8,206 nucleotides of DNA from JBFIHZ01 sp041601535 (GTDB taxonomy: Bacteria > Pseudomonadota > Gammaproteobacteria > Xanthomonadales > SZUA-36). The position numbers were made by a program, and so were the translations under genes. A model generated the notes under the pieces. It did no database searches and was not told where the DNA came from. It saw nothing but the letters and a program-made list of their open reading frames with translations. The DNA lies in the NCBI GenBank assembly GCA_041601535.1, contig JBFIHZ010000173.1, forward strand, positions 1 through 8,206. The letters run 5' to 3'. Shown piece after piece: positions 1 to 6,384 of the stretch (position 1 is the stretch's first letter; each line of letters begins with the position of its first letter).

Positions 1-336
1 CTGTCCACCAGCGCGCAGGCCAGATTGTCCAACAAGTGGCGTTTGCAGTTCAGCGGTAATGCCGAGTCGGATGGCGTGATCACGCTGAGGTTTGTGCCAA
101 AAAAAGGTGTGGCCTCGGTCACGGAAACGCCCATCAGGAAAGGCAAGGGTGAAAATGCGGTGGCGCGGACCGTGGTGAAAAGCCTGCGGGCACAGTTACC
201 CAAAGACCAGTTTTACATTGAACGTGACGATGGTGAAGACGTGCTGGTGAAAAGAAGGTTTGGCGCCGAGCGGTTTGACGTCGAAATCATTTCCATCACG
301 GTAAAGGGTGTGCGGATTAATCCGGACCGTGAGTAG
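1..336 (+). CDS. Hypothetical protein, C-terminal part (5' end outside window)
   Basis: The reading frame is open from base 1 and ends with TAG at 334-336, giving 111 codons. There is no ATG in frame; the first candidate start is a TTG at 25 without a ribosome binding site, so I read this as the tail of a longer gene. The segment is soluble, rich in charged residues (Lys, Arg, Asp, Glu), and shows alternating hydrophobic residues typical of beta strands around one likely helix (GENAVARTVVKSLRAQLP). The end of the protein reads VKGVRINPDRE. I see no signal peptide, membrane segment or catalytic motif in this part and do not recognise the family. It converges on the efflux pump gene, with a strong hairpin between them. 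Confidence 0.7.
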   Translation: MSTSAQARLSNKWRLQFSGNAESDGVITLRFVPKKGVASVTETPIRKGKGENAVARTVVKSLRAQLPKDQFYIERDDGEDVLVKRRFGAERFDVEIISITVKGVRINPDRE

Positions 337-415
337 GCCGGGTGGGCCATCTGGCGCGGGCTGACGCCTGGGTTAACGCCGCAGACCGGGGTTTGGGGGT
401 GCAGCTTCGGGCGAT

Positions 416-446
416 GTTCGGGCCGGGCCGCCGGCCCAGCCCGAAC
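416..446. terminator. Strong hairpin between convergent genes
   Basis: GTTCGGGC at 416-423 pairs perfectly with GCCCGAAC at 439-446. Inside it, GGGCC (425-429) pairs with GGCCC (433-437), leaving one C-A mismatch and a three-base loop, so the stem has 13 pairs. It lies in the 126-bp gap between the convergent stops at 336 and 463 and could end transcription from either side. Neither strand has a clear T-run after the stem, so it is not a textbook intrinsic terminator. It may act as a bidirectional or Rho-assisted stop, or as a 3' stabiliser of the pump mRNA. Confidence 0.5.
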
Positions 447-454
447 ACAGGCAC

Positions 455-474
455 CGTCCGGCTTATGCCGGATG
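455..474 (-). other. Inverted repeat spanning the pump stop codon
   Basis: TCCGGC at 457-462 and GCCGGA at 467-472 are perfect complements around a four-base loop that contains the TAA stop of the RND pump gene (463-465). A G-T pair and a C-G pair extend the stem outward to 455-474. In the pump mRNA it would fold at the very end of the coding region, about 10 bases before the larger 416-446 hairpin. It may help protect or terminate the 3' end; this role is inferred only from position. Confidence 0.4.
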
Positions 475-3400
475 CGCCAGGCCGGAGGTGGTTCCGCTGC
501 TGTCCGATTCAGTGTCACTGCCGCTGGGGCTTGCGGAGCTGCCATCTGCAGCCAGATGGCGGGCTGCAATCAGCGAATAGAACACCGGCACCACAAACAG
601 CGTGAACAGGGTGCCGATAATCATGCCGGCCACAAGCACCGTGCCGATGCTGTTACGCGCCGCAGCACCCGGGCCGATTACCAGTACCAACGGCAGGTGA
701 CCAAACACCGTGGCAGTGGAGGTCATCAATACCGGCCGCAAACGGGTCAGTGCAGCCTCGCGGATGGCCTCGCTTTTGCTGCGTCCGCGTTGCTGCAGCT
801 GGTTGGCGAACTCGACAATCAAAATACCGTTCTTGGCAATCAGGCCAACCAGCGTAATCAGCCCCACCTGCGAATACACATTCAGCGTGGTGAGGTTCAG
901 GAAGCTGAACAGCAGCGCGCCTGAAATGGCCAGCGGCACCGAGCCCAGCAGTACGATCAGCGGATCACGGAAACTCTGGAACTGGGCTGCCAGCACGAGG
1001 TAGATCAGCAGGACGGAGAACGCCAGGGTGGCGGTCAGTGCGGAGCCCTCCTGGCGAATCTGCCGCGATTCGCCCACATAATCCAGCACCACGCCGGCCT
1101 TGTTGAACTGCCGCGCCGCATCTTCCAGCACACTGAGGCCTTCTTCCTTGGTTACGCCCGGTTGTACGCCACCGAATATGCGCACCGCGTTGCGCTGCTG
1201 GAAGCGGTTAAGGGTACGCGGGGCGGTGTGACTTTCAATGCGGGTGAAAGTGGAAATGGGCACCAGCTCACCGGATGGCGTGCGGATTTTCAAATCCAGC
1301 AGCGGTTCCAGCGTGGCGCGGTCCTGGTCGCCGATCTGCGGAATGACCTTGTAACTGCGGTCGAAATAATTGAACCGGTTTACATGGGCACCGCCCAGCA
1401 GGGTTCCCAGCTCCTGGCCGACAGTGGCCAGGTCCAGGCCGAGATCGGCAATACGGTCGCGGTCCAGTACCACGCGGGCTTCAGGCAGGTCCATCTTCAG
1501 GTCCGTATCCACGTACAGGAACTTGCCGCTTTGCCAGCCTGCGCCAAGTACGGCAGCGGTGATATCAGCCATGTCCTCAAGCGCGCCGTCACTCTGTAAT
1601 ACGAGTTCGACATCGTACTGGCCCGGAGTGGGTAAGGGCGGATCCAGCCGGGGAAAAACCTGCAGGCCGGGTGTTTGTGACACCGCGCCGTAAACTTCCC
1701 CGTACATCTCGGCGGTCGAACGTGCGCGCTGTTGCCAGTCTTTCGCCACCAGGCCGCCAAAGCCGCCCCAATCGAGGGTCAGAGACCACATGAATTCGGT
1801 TTCGGGAAAAGACCGGATGGCATCAACCACGGCATGGGACTCCTGCTCGGTGGCAATGATGGAGGAGTCGGGAGCTGCCTGGAAAAACAAGCTGATGTGG
1901 CTCTGGTCTTCCACCGGTGCAAGTTCACGCTGGGACATCTCGTACAAAGGCCAGGCCGCGACGGTGATGATGACGGCCACCACCACGATGGCGGCGCGCA
2001 TGTGCAAGGCACCTTCCAGCATGCGTGCATACAGGCTACGGACTTTCTCGAATTGCGTATTGACCTGGCGGGTCAGCCAACCTTGCCGGCCTTTGGGGTG
2101 TATGAACCGTGAACTCATCACCGGTGACAGGGTAATGGCCACCAGGCCGGAAACCACCACCGCAGAAGCCAGGGTAATGGCAAATTCCAGGAACAGTGAT
2201 CCGGTCAGGCCGCCCTGGAACGCAATGGGCGTGTAGACCACGGCCAGCGTGATGGTCATGGCAATTATCGGCCCCACCAGCTCGCGGGCTCCGGCCATGG
2301 CTGCTTCCAGCCGCGTTTTACCCTTGCGCACATGGCGCTCAATGTTTTCCACCACCACGATGGCGTCATCTACCACCAGGCCTACCGCCAGTACAATGGC
2401 GAGTATGGTCAGCAGGTTCAGGCTGAAGCCGAACAGGAACATGGCAATGGCTGCGCCGATCAGTGAAACCGGCATGGCCACCAGCGGTACCAGTGCGGTG
2501 CGCAGTGAGCCCAGGAACAGGAATACCGCCAGGCCGACAATCAGCATGGTTTCGCTCAATGTCTTGGTGATCTCGTTAATGGCTTCGCGCATGAACTTGG
2601 TGCCATCCCACACCAGTCGCATGTCGAGGTCGGCTGGCAGGGTGGTGGCAACCCGGTCCATTTCGGCGCGCAGGGCATCGGCCACGTCCAGTTCATTGGC
2701 ACCGACAGCGGGCCAGATACCGAGATAGACACCCTGTTGGTTGTTGTACTTCGCCACCATGCGGGTTTCTTCCGCACCCAATTCGACGCGCGCGACATCC
2801 CGCAAGCGCACCACGGCGCCATTGCGCTCGGTGACGATCAGCTCGGCAAATTCATCAGCCGACCGCAGGTCGGTGTCAGCCAGCAGGTTGATCTGTACCA
2901 GGTTGCCCTTGGTCTGGCCCACGGCTGACAGGTAATTATTGCGTTGCAGCGCGGAGTACACATCGCCCGGCGTAAGTCCCAGTGCGGCCAGCCTGTCAGG
3001 ATCTATCCATACCCGCATGGCGATTTCACGGCCGCCCTCGATGGTCACGCGTTGTACGCCTTTCACGGTGGAAAATTGCGGCTGCAAGGTACGTGTGAGC
3101 CAGTCGGTGATGGCCGGTACGCTGCGCTCGTTTGAGGTAAAGCTGATGTAGAACGAGGCGTACGGCCGGTCGGCACGTATAACCTCCACCGTCGGCGGCT
3201 CGGCTTCGGTCGGCAGCTCGGCACGCACCTGCTGCAGACGCGCATTTACTTCTGCCAGCGCAGCAGTGCTGTCGTGATTGAGCTGCAGCCGGACGGTTAC
3301 GGCGCTGACGCCGGCGCGGCTGGTGGATTCGACGAAATCCACGCCACTGATGGCGGATACCGCACGCTCAATAGGTGTCGTCAGAAAGCCCCGTACGGTT

Positions 3401-3573
3401 TCTGCGCTGGCACCGTAATACTGGGTACTGATGACAATGGAAGAGCTTTCAAGCTGTGGGTATTGCTGTACCGGCAGGCTGTTGAGTGCCCGCCAACCCA
3501 GCAAAACGATAACCAGGTTGGCGACCACTGCCACAACGGGGTGGCGGATAAAGATATCGGTAATGGCACGCAT
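463..3573 (-). CDS. RND multidrug efflux transporter, HAE1/AcrB-type inner-membrane pump
   Basis: This 1036-residue protein has full length for the HAE1 (hydrophobe/amphiphile) RND family. Such pumps are trimers in the inner membrane that export drugs, solvents or detergents from periplasm or membrane through a tripartite complex, using the proton gradient. TM1 lies at about 11-30, followed by a large periplasmic loop. TM2-TM6 fall at about 340-490, TM7 at about 525-542, then a second large loop, and TM8-TM12 run from about 846 to 1003. Proton-relay residues are present: the TM4 aspartate pair D402/D403 in VGLVVDDAIVVVEN and the TM10 lysine K914 in LIAKNGILIVEF. The loop TLDWGGFGGLVAKDW (about 599-613) sits where AcrB has its switch loop. 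The last 30 residues form a Ser/Gly/Asp-rich tail. It is the third gene of the operon, 15 bases after the adaptor stop; its ribosome site (GAGG, 13 bases upstream) is weak, suggesting coupled translation. The substrate cannot be predicted. Confidence 0.96.
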   Translation of the reverse strand: MRAITDIFIRHPVVAVVANLVIVLLGWRALNSLPVQQYPQLESSSIVISTQYYGASAETVRGFLTTPIERAVSAISGVDFVESTSRAGVSAVTVRLQLNHDSTAALAEVNARLQQVRAELPTEAEPPTVEVIRADRPYASFYISFTSNERSVPAITDWLTRTLQPQFSTVKGVQRVTIEGGREIAMRVWIDPDRLAALGLTPGDVYSALQRNNYLSAVGQTKGNLVQINLLADTDLRSADEFAELIVTERNGAVVRLRDVARVELGAEETRMVAKYNNQQGVYLGIWPAVGANELDVADALRAEMDRVATTLPADLDMRLVWDGTKFMREAINEITKTLSETMLIVGLAVFLFLGSLRTALVPLVAMPVSLIGAAIAMFLFGFSLNLLTILAIVLAVGLVVDDAIVVVENIERHVRKGKTRLEAAMAGARELVGPIIAMTITLAVVYTPIAFQGGLTGSLFLEFAITLASAVVVSGLVAITLSPVMSSRFIHPKGRQGWLTRQVNTQFEKVRSLYARMLEGALHMRAAIVVVAVIITVAAWPLYEMSQRELAPVEDQSHISLFFQAAPDSSIIATEQESHAVVDAIRSFPETEFMWSLTLDWGGFGGLVAKDWQQRARSTAEMYGEVYGAVSQTPGLQVFPRLDPPLPTPGQYDVELVLQSDGALEDMADITAAVLGAGWQSGKFLYVDTDLKMDLPEARVVLDRDRIADLGLDLATVGQELGTLLGGAHVNRFNYFDRSYKVIPQIGDQDRATLEPLLDLKIRTPSGELVPISTFTRIESHTAPRTLNRFQQRNAVRIFGGVQPGVTKEEGLSVLEDAARQFNKAGVVLDYVGESRQIRQEGSALTATLAFSVLLIYLVLAAQFQSFRDPLIVLLGSVPLAISGALLFSFLNLTTLNVYSQVGLITLVGLIAKNGILIVEFANQLQQRGRSKSEAIREAALTRLRPVLMTSTATVFGHLPLVLVIGPGAAARNSIGTVLVAGMIIGTLFTLFVVPVFYSLIAARHLAADGSSASPSGSDTESDSSGTTSGLAHPA

Positions 3574-3588
3574 GGTGATTGGTCAGCC

Positions 3589-4704
3589 TCAACGAGCTGC
3601 TCCTGTCTTGATGCTCATGTTGTCGGCGATGGCAACGAGCGAATGTTCATGTAATTTGAAAGAGCCGGCCGCAGCCACCCGTTCGCCCGGGTTGAGACCT
3701 TGGCGGACAATCACGCGGTCATCGTTCATCGCCAGCACTCTAACCGGGCGCTGATGGGCGCGAATCATGCCGTCTTCTGCCTGCTCAAGCACAAATACGT
3801 GGTCGCCATCCGGACCTTTGCGAATGGCGCTGGCCGTGATGCTGAGCGCATCCATGGCAGGACCACTGGGAACGCTGACCCGCACCGAGGCGCCTGGTGC
3901 AAGCTGCGCCGTGGATGCCTCAATGCGTGCCCGAACCATGGCATTGCGTGTGCCCGGATCAATGCGCGCGTCAACGGCGACGATCTCGGCGTTGATCTGA
4001 CGGCTGCTTTCTTCACCGCCGGCGATCTGCACCAGGTCACCGGCTTTCAGCCAGGCCGCCACCTGTTGCTCCACTGCGAAATCCACGTGGGTGAATTCGT
4101 CAATGCCCTGCAGGGTGGTGATCAGGCTGCCTTCATTGAGGTATTGGCCAGGATGCACGTCGGCCATCCCTACCCGGGAACGGAACGGGGCGCGGATGGT
4201 CTTGCGCTCAATAATTGCCCGCGTGCGATCGATTTGCGCCTGGGCAACATCGCGCGCCGCCAGGGCCCGGTCCAGTTCCTGCTCGGATACCACGCCTTTG
4301 TCGCTGAGTTGCCGGATACGGGTCAGGTTGGTTTCGGCCAGCCGGGCTTCGGCTTTCAATGCTTCCAGTTCAGCACGTTCCACCGAAACATCCAGGGCAA
4401 CCAGTACCGTGCCTTTTTCCACCACCTGGCCGGGAGCCAGGCTGACGGTGCTTACCGTTCCCGCTATCTCGTTGCGCAAGGTAATGGAGCGCAGCGCCAG
4501 TACCGTGCCAATGGCCGATACCGTGGGCTGGTACAGCGTGGCGCGGGCGATGTCGGCGGTGACAAACGCAGCCGGCTCCATCTGCTGAGCGGCAGCCGCC
4601 TGCGCAGTTTCCAGTGAAGTTTGTTTCCAGGCGGCCAAAGCGCCTGCAGTTACAAGGACGGTGGCCACAAGAATGGCCGTGCCAATCCAGCTACGACATT
4701 TCAT
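3589..4704 (-). CDS. Periplasmic adaptor (membrane fusion protein) of the RND efflux pump
   Basis: The 371-residue product joins the inner-membrane pump to an outer-membrane TolC-type channel. Residues 7-26 are a single hydrophobic segment without a lipobox cysteine, so it is probably held by an uncleaved anchor rather than a lipid. Two half-lipoyl motifs (about 74-105 and 168-201, the second starting KTIRAPFRSRVG) flank a short coiled-coil hairpin (about 107-165). That hairpin carries R129-x3-L133-x6-S140, which fits the RLS motif used to contact TolC tips. Beta-barrel and membrane-proximal domains follow. I chose the ATG at 4702-4704: it has a GGGAGGG ribosome site (4713-4719) eight bases upstream and begins a typical N terminus. 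The frame is open further upstream, but an earlier start would place 33 non-signal-like residues inside the repressor gene. It overlaps the repressor stop by 14 bases and precedes the pump by 15. Confidence 0.93.
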   Translation of the reverse strand: MKCRSWIGTAILVATVLVTAGALAAWKQTSLETAQAAAAQQMEPAAFVTADIARATLYQPTVSAIGTVLALRSITLRNEIAGTVSTVSLAPGQVVEKGTVLVALDVSVERAELEALKAEARLAETNLTRIRQLSDKGVVSEQELDRALAARDVAQAQIDRTRAIIERKTIRAPFRSRVGMADVHPGQYLNEGSLITTLQGIDEFTHVDFAVEQQVAAWLKAGDLVQIAGGEESSRQINAEIVAVDARIDPGTRNAMVRARIEASTAQLAPGASVRVSVPSGPAMDALSITASAIRKGPDGDHVFVLEQAEDGMIRAHQRPVRVLAMNDDRVIVRQGLNPGERVAAAGSFKLHEHSLVAIADNMSIKTGAAR

Positions 4705-5323
4705 GACTATTGCCCTCCCGGGCTTCAGGTTGTTGAGGGTTTGCAGAGTTCCACGCGGGGGTCTGCGACAGTTCAAGCATTTTTTCCAGTGCGCCGCGAA
4801 CACGTTCGATCAGGTCCTGGTCTACTTTCACCAGGCCCAAGACCCAGTAGATCCACAGGCCATCGATGGCCAGGGCGATGGCGGCACCGACACCCGGTGG
4901 CAGGCCATCGTTTTCCACGCGTTGTTGCAGCTCGGTGTAGGCGTCGCGCATGGGGTCAATCAGGGACGGGTTCTGGGCCAGGGCTGAAAAGCACGCGCAG
5001 GAACTGCGCTGCAATTCTTTTTTGCGGTCCTTGGCATCGGATAGACAATGGTGCAGCAAGCCGCGCACCTGTCGCCCGGGGCCGGCATCAGCCTGTTCAT
5101 ACCCTTCGGTATAACAATTGCGCCAGTCCGAAGCCGAGCGGGTGACCAGGGCTTCAATCAGTTCATCCTTGCTACGAAAGTGATGTAGCAGACCGCCCTT
5201 GCTCATGTTGGCTTCGGCCGCAACTGCCTCAAGCGTCATGCAGCTGAGTCCGGAGCGCAGCACCACGCTCTCGGCAGCGTCAAGAATGCTGCGGCGCACT
5301 GCACCGGGATCCAGTCTTACCAT
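4691..5323 (-). CDS. TetR/AcrR-family repressor of the efflux operon
   Basis: This 210-residue protein has the standard TetR-family size. An N-terminal helix (about 7-26) is followed by the helix-turn-helix: TLEAVAAEANMSKGGLLHHF at 30-49, then RSKDELIEALV. The KGGLLHHF recognition-helix signature is typical of TetR regulators that control efflux operons. The C-terminal half (about 60-190) would form the ligand and dimer domain; Cys95, Cys109 and Cys111 lie within it. The ATG at 5321-5323 has an AGGAG site (5330-5334) six bases upstream. It is the first gene of the operon and its last codons overlap the adaptor start, so repressor, adaptor and pump are probably one mRNA. Three operator-like boxes at its promoter suggest autorepression that also shuts off the pump genes; this is inference from position. 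Its inducer is unknown. Confidence 0.93.
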   Translation of the reverse strand: MVRLDPGAVRRSILDAAESVVLRSGLSCMTLEAVAAEANMSKGGLLHHFRSKDELIEALVTRSASDWRNCYTEGYEQADAGPGRQVRGLLHHCLSDAKDRKKELQRSSCACFSALAQNPSLIDPMRDAYTELQQRVENDGLPPGVGAAIALAIDGLWIYWVLGLVKVDQDLIERVRGALEKMLELSQTPAWNSANPQQPEAREGNSHEMS

Positions 5324-5335
5324 GTCATACTCCTA

Positions 5336-5355
5336 AACCGTCCAGTTGGTTGGTA
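5336..5355. promoter_or_regulatory. Operator-like box 1 (covers predicted transcription start)
   Basis: AACCGTCCAGTTGGTTGGTA is the least conserved of three 20-bp boxes here; the right arm has changed from CGGTCGGTT to TGGTTGGTA. It covers the predicted start of transcription (about 5350), so a bound repressor would block initiation. The probable ligand is the TetR-family protein encoded 12 bases downstream. Confidence 0.6.
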
Positions 5356-5356
5356 A

Positions 5357-5386
5357 AGTATAAACCGTCCAGCCGGTCGGTTGCAA
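5357..5386 (-). promoter_or_regulatory. Sigma-70-like promoter of the repressor-adaptor-pump operon
   Basis: Read on the minus strand, a TTGCAA -35 (5386-5381) is followed after 18 bases by a TATACT -10 (5362-5357). This predicts transcription starting near 5350, about 27 bases before the repressor start codon. The -10 matches the consensus at five of six positions and the -35 at four of six. The spacer is almost exactly filled by the middle operator box, which supports the assignment. No other convincing promoter lies between here and the operon. Confidence 0.65.
5363..5382. promoter_or_regulatory. Operator-like box 2 (fills the -35/-10 spacer)
   Basis: AACCGTCCAGCCGGTCGGTT is an imperfect palindrome with outer arms AACCG and CGGTT and inner CC/GG pairs. 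It occupies the 18-base spacer and overlaps the end of the -35, the classic position for a repressor that excludes RNA polymerase. It starts 27 bases from box 1 and 28 bases from box 3. Confidence 0.68.
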
Positions 5387-5390
5387 TAGT

Positions 5391-5410
5391 AACCGTCCAG
5401 TCGGTCGGTT
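5391..5410. promoter_or_regulatory. Operator-like box 3 (just upstream of the -35)
   Basis: AACCGTCCAGTCGGTCGGTT differs from box 2 at one base pair (T for C at position 11). It lies immediately upstream of the -35 element, five bases away. It may raise local repressor concentration or control transcription running the other way toward 5478; the second possibility is speculative. Confidence 0.65.
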
Positions 5411-5477
5411 TTGAGGGTGGGGATTATCCGGCACTCTGCCGATTTTGTTATGTGCTGGAAGTTATAGGAGCTGAAAA

Positions 5478-5576
5478 ATGTCAGCACAGTCGAAACGGCC
5501 AGTCCATGAATGGATAAGACACTCCAGAGCGAAACTTGTGGATGTCCGGAATTCAGGAGTTCACGAGCCAGAGTGA
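5478..5576 (+). CDS. Short ORF with good ribosome site; possible truncated gene remnant
   Basis: An ATG at 5478 follows AGGAG (5466-5470) at a seven-base spacing and opens 32 codons ending in TGA at 5574-5576. The product begins MSAQSKRPVHEWIRHSRAKL, is basic, and has no signal or membrane segment. Its last third is encoded by the first copy of the GTGGRTGTCCGGAATT repeat, which suggests that an older, longer gene was cut off by the repeats, or that the ORF is chance. It is divergent from the efflux operon and shares its operator region. I do not recognise the N terminus. The start signal is the only positive evidence. Confidence 0.25.
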   Translation: MSAQSKRPVHEWIRHSRAKLVDVRNSGVHEPE

Positions 5577-5656
5577 AAGTTGTGGGTGTCCGGAATTTAC
5601 CCTGTCAATCTTGTGGGTGTCCGGAATTTAGTGGGTGTCCGGAATTTATTTCCGGA
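5538..5656. repeat. Cluster of four GTGGGTGTCCGGAATT repeats plus an inverted partner
   Basis: Copies of the 16-base unit begin at 5538 (one change, GTGGATGTCC), 5582, 5613 and 5631; the last three are identical. Copies 2 and 3 share a leading TT and copies 2-4 a trailing TA. Unit starts are 44, 31 and 18 bases apart, so they are clustered but not regular. The unit contains the palindrome TCCGGA. The last copy forms an inverted repeat with the following sequence: TCCGGAA (5638-5644) pairs with TTCCGGA (5650-5656) around five bases. ATTTACCCTG, which follows copy 2 at 5595-5604, recurs at 5668-5677, and a variant AATTTACCCA lies at 5681-5690. The GTGG head and palindromic core recall REP-type repeats moved by RAYT transposases, but no transposase is present and this link is inference. 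Confidence 0.75.
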
Positions 5657-5874
5657 AATCACTCAGTATTTACCCTGCAGAATTTACCCAACCGGACTTT
5701 CAGCCTGGCAGGAAAGTGTTTGCCTGCATTGAAGTGTTTGAGTGGGCCGGGGACTTTGCTACAGGGGTCCTTATGCACGCAGCGTAGCTGGCTATACGGG
5801 TTTGCATCGATTTTGCTTGCGGTTTTCGCGTAGACTAGGTGGGTACCAACCAGCGTGATGACAGCGAGCTACTG
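5577..5874. other. Intergenic stretch without a supported gene
   Basis: Apart from the repeat copies, this stretch before the first cNMP-binding gene holds no gene I can support. A short direct repeat AAGTGTTTG occurs at 5714-5722 and 5732-5740. Weak promoter-like elements exist before the downstream gene (TATACG at 5793-5798, TAGACT at 5831-5836), but neither has a well-spaced -35, so I do not call a promoter. Confidence 0.5.
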
Positions 5875-6255
5875 ATGAACTTTGTAAACAGGTTTCGTGA
5901 CTGGGATGACGTAGAAGAGTATGAGGCCGGTTCCATCATCTATTCTGAGCAGGATAGTGCCGACGTCATGTACCTGGTGCTCTCGGGCGAAGTGGAACTG
6001 ACCCTGCGGGGAGAATCCATCGGGCATGAGAAGAAAGGGGGCATGCTGGGGGAGATGGCGATGATCAGTTCGGCCACGCGCAATGCCCAGGCAACCGCCG
6101 TGCGTAAAACCCGGCTGGCCCGCCTGAACAAACAACAGTTCAAGGAAGTGGTTGCACAAGACCCCGAGTTTTCCTTGCAGGTCATGAATGTGCTTGCCAA
6201 CCGTCTGCGCGCGGTGGATCAGTTTATTTCAACCCGGCAAACCAAGCAGGCATGA
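5875..6255 (+). CDS. Stand-alone cyclic-nucleotide-binding (cNMP) domain protein, copy 1
   Basis: The 126-residue protein consists of one CRP-like cyclic-nucleotide-binding domain and little else. The beta-roll starts around EYEAGSIIYSEQDSADVMYLVLSGEVEL. The phosphate-binding cassette is GEMAMISSATRNA, with Gly59, Glu60 and Arg69 in the positions that hold the ribose and phosphate of cAMP or cGMP. A C-terminal helix (about 97-115, FSLQVMNVLANRLR) resembles the hinge helix of CRP. There is no helix-turn-helix, kinase or membrane segment, so it cannot be a CRP-type transcription factor by itself. I chose the ATG at 5875 because from there the protein aligns gap-free with its downstream paralogue. 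A GTG at 5839 would add 12 residues (MGTNQRDDSELL) and cannot be excluded. Both starts have weak ribosome sites. The partner and ligand are unknown. Confidence 0.88.
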   Translation: MNFVNRFRDWDDVEEYEAGSIIYSEQDSADVMYLVLSGEVELTLRGESIGHEKKGGMLGEMAMISSATRNAQATAVRKTRLARLNKQQFKEVVAQDPEFSLQVMNVLANRLRAVDQFISTRQTKQA

Positions 6256-6384
6256 TTCACGACATCCTTATGTAATAAACCACAAGGGCGAATGGGCAGG
6301 CTGGTGGCAGACAGGCACCACCCTGTAAAATCCGGGTGCCAGTAAAGGGCTTGATACACGCAATAGTGCAACAGGGTTGGTCAT

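Noticed and set aside
457..472. Enterobacterial-type REP element at the pump stop codon
   Set aside because: The GCCGGA/TCCGGC arms recall REP sequences, but only one short palindrome is present and no second copy is seen in the window.
213..605. Plus- and minus-strand frames across the convergent gap (213-569 minus, 342-605 plus)
   Set aside because: They overlap the coding ends of both flanking genes and the hairpin. Their composition (Pro/Arg/Ala-rich) is that of GC-rich shadow frames.
3700..4617. 305-codon plus-strand frame opposite the adaptor gene
   Set aside because: Long, but antisense to a protein with clear adaptor motifs. Its His/Gly/Arg-rich translation has no domain signature.
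4705..4803. Upstream extension of the adaptor gene to a start at 4803
   Set aside because: It would put 33 non-signal-like residues before the membrane anchor, deep inside the repressor gene. The ATG at 4704 has a strong ribosome site.
5538..5646. CRISPR array
   Set aside because: The repeats are only 16 bases and the gaps between copies are 28, 15 and 2 bases. That lacks the regular spacer size of CRISPR, and no cas gene is present.
5510..5833. 107-codon plus-strand frame with recurring CGCPEF residues
   Set aside because: The recurring residues simply translate the GTGGGTGTCCGGAATT repeats. There is no ribosome site and no protein-like composition, so it is a chance frame across repeat DNA.
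5839..5874. GTG start at 5839 for the first cNMP-binding gene
   Set aside because: It adds 12 residues with no counterpart in the paralogue, whereas the ATG at 5875 gives a gap-free alignment including the first methionine. It is kept as a possible alternative in the gene entry.
6303..6322. GGTGG...CCACC inverted repeat between the two cNMP-binding genes as a terminator
   Set aside because: The stem is only five pairs with a ten-base loop and no T-run, which is too weak to call.
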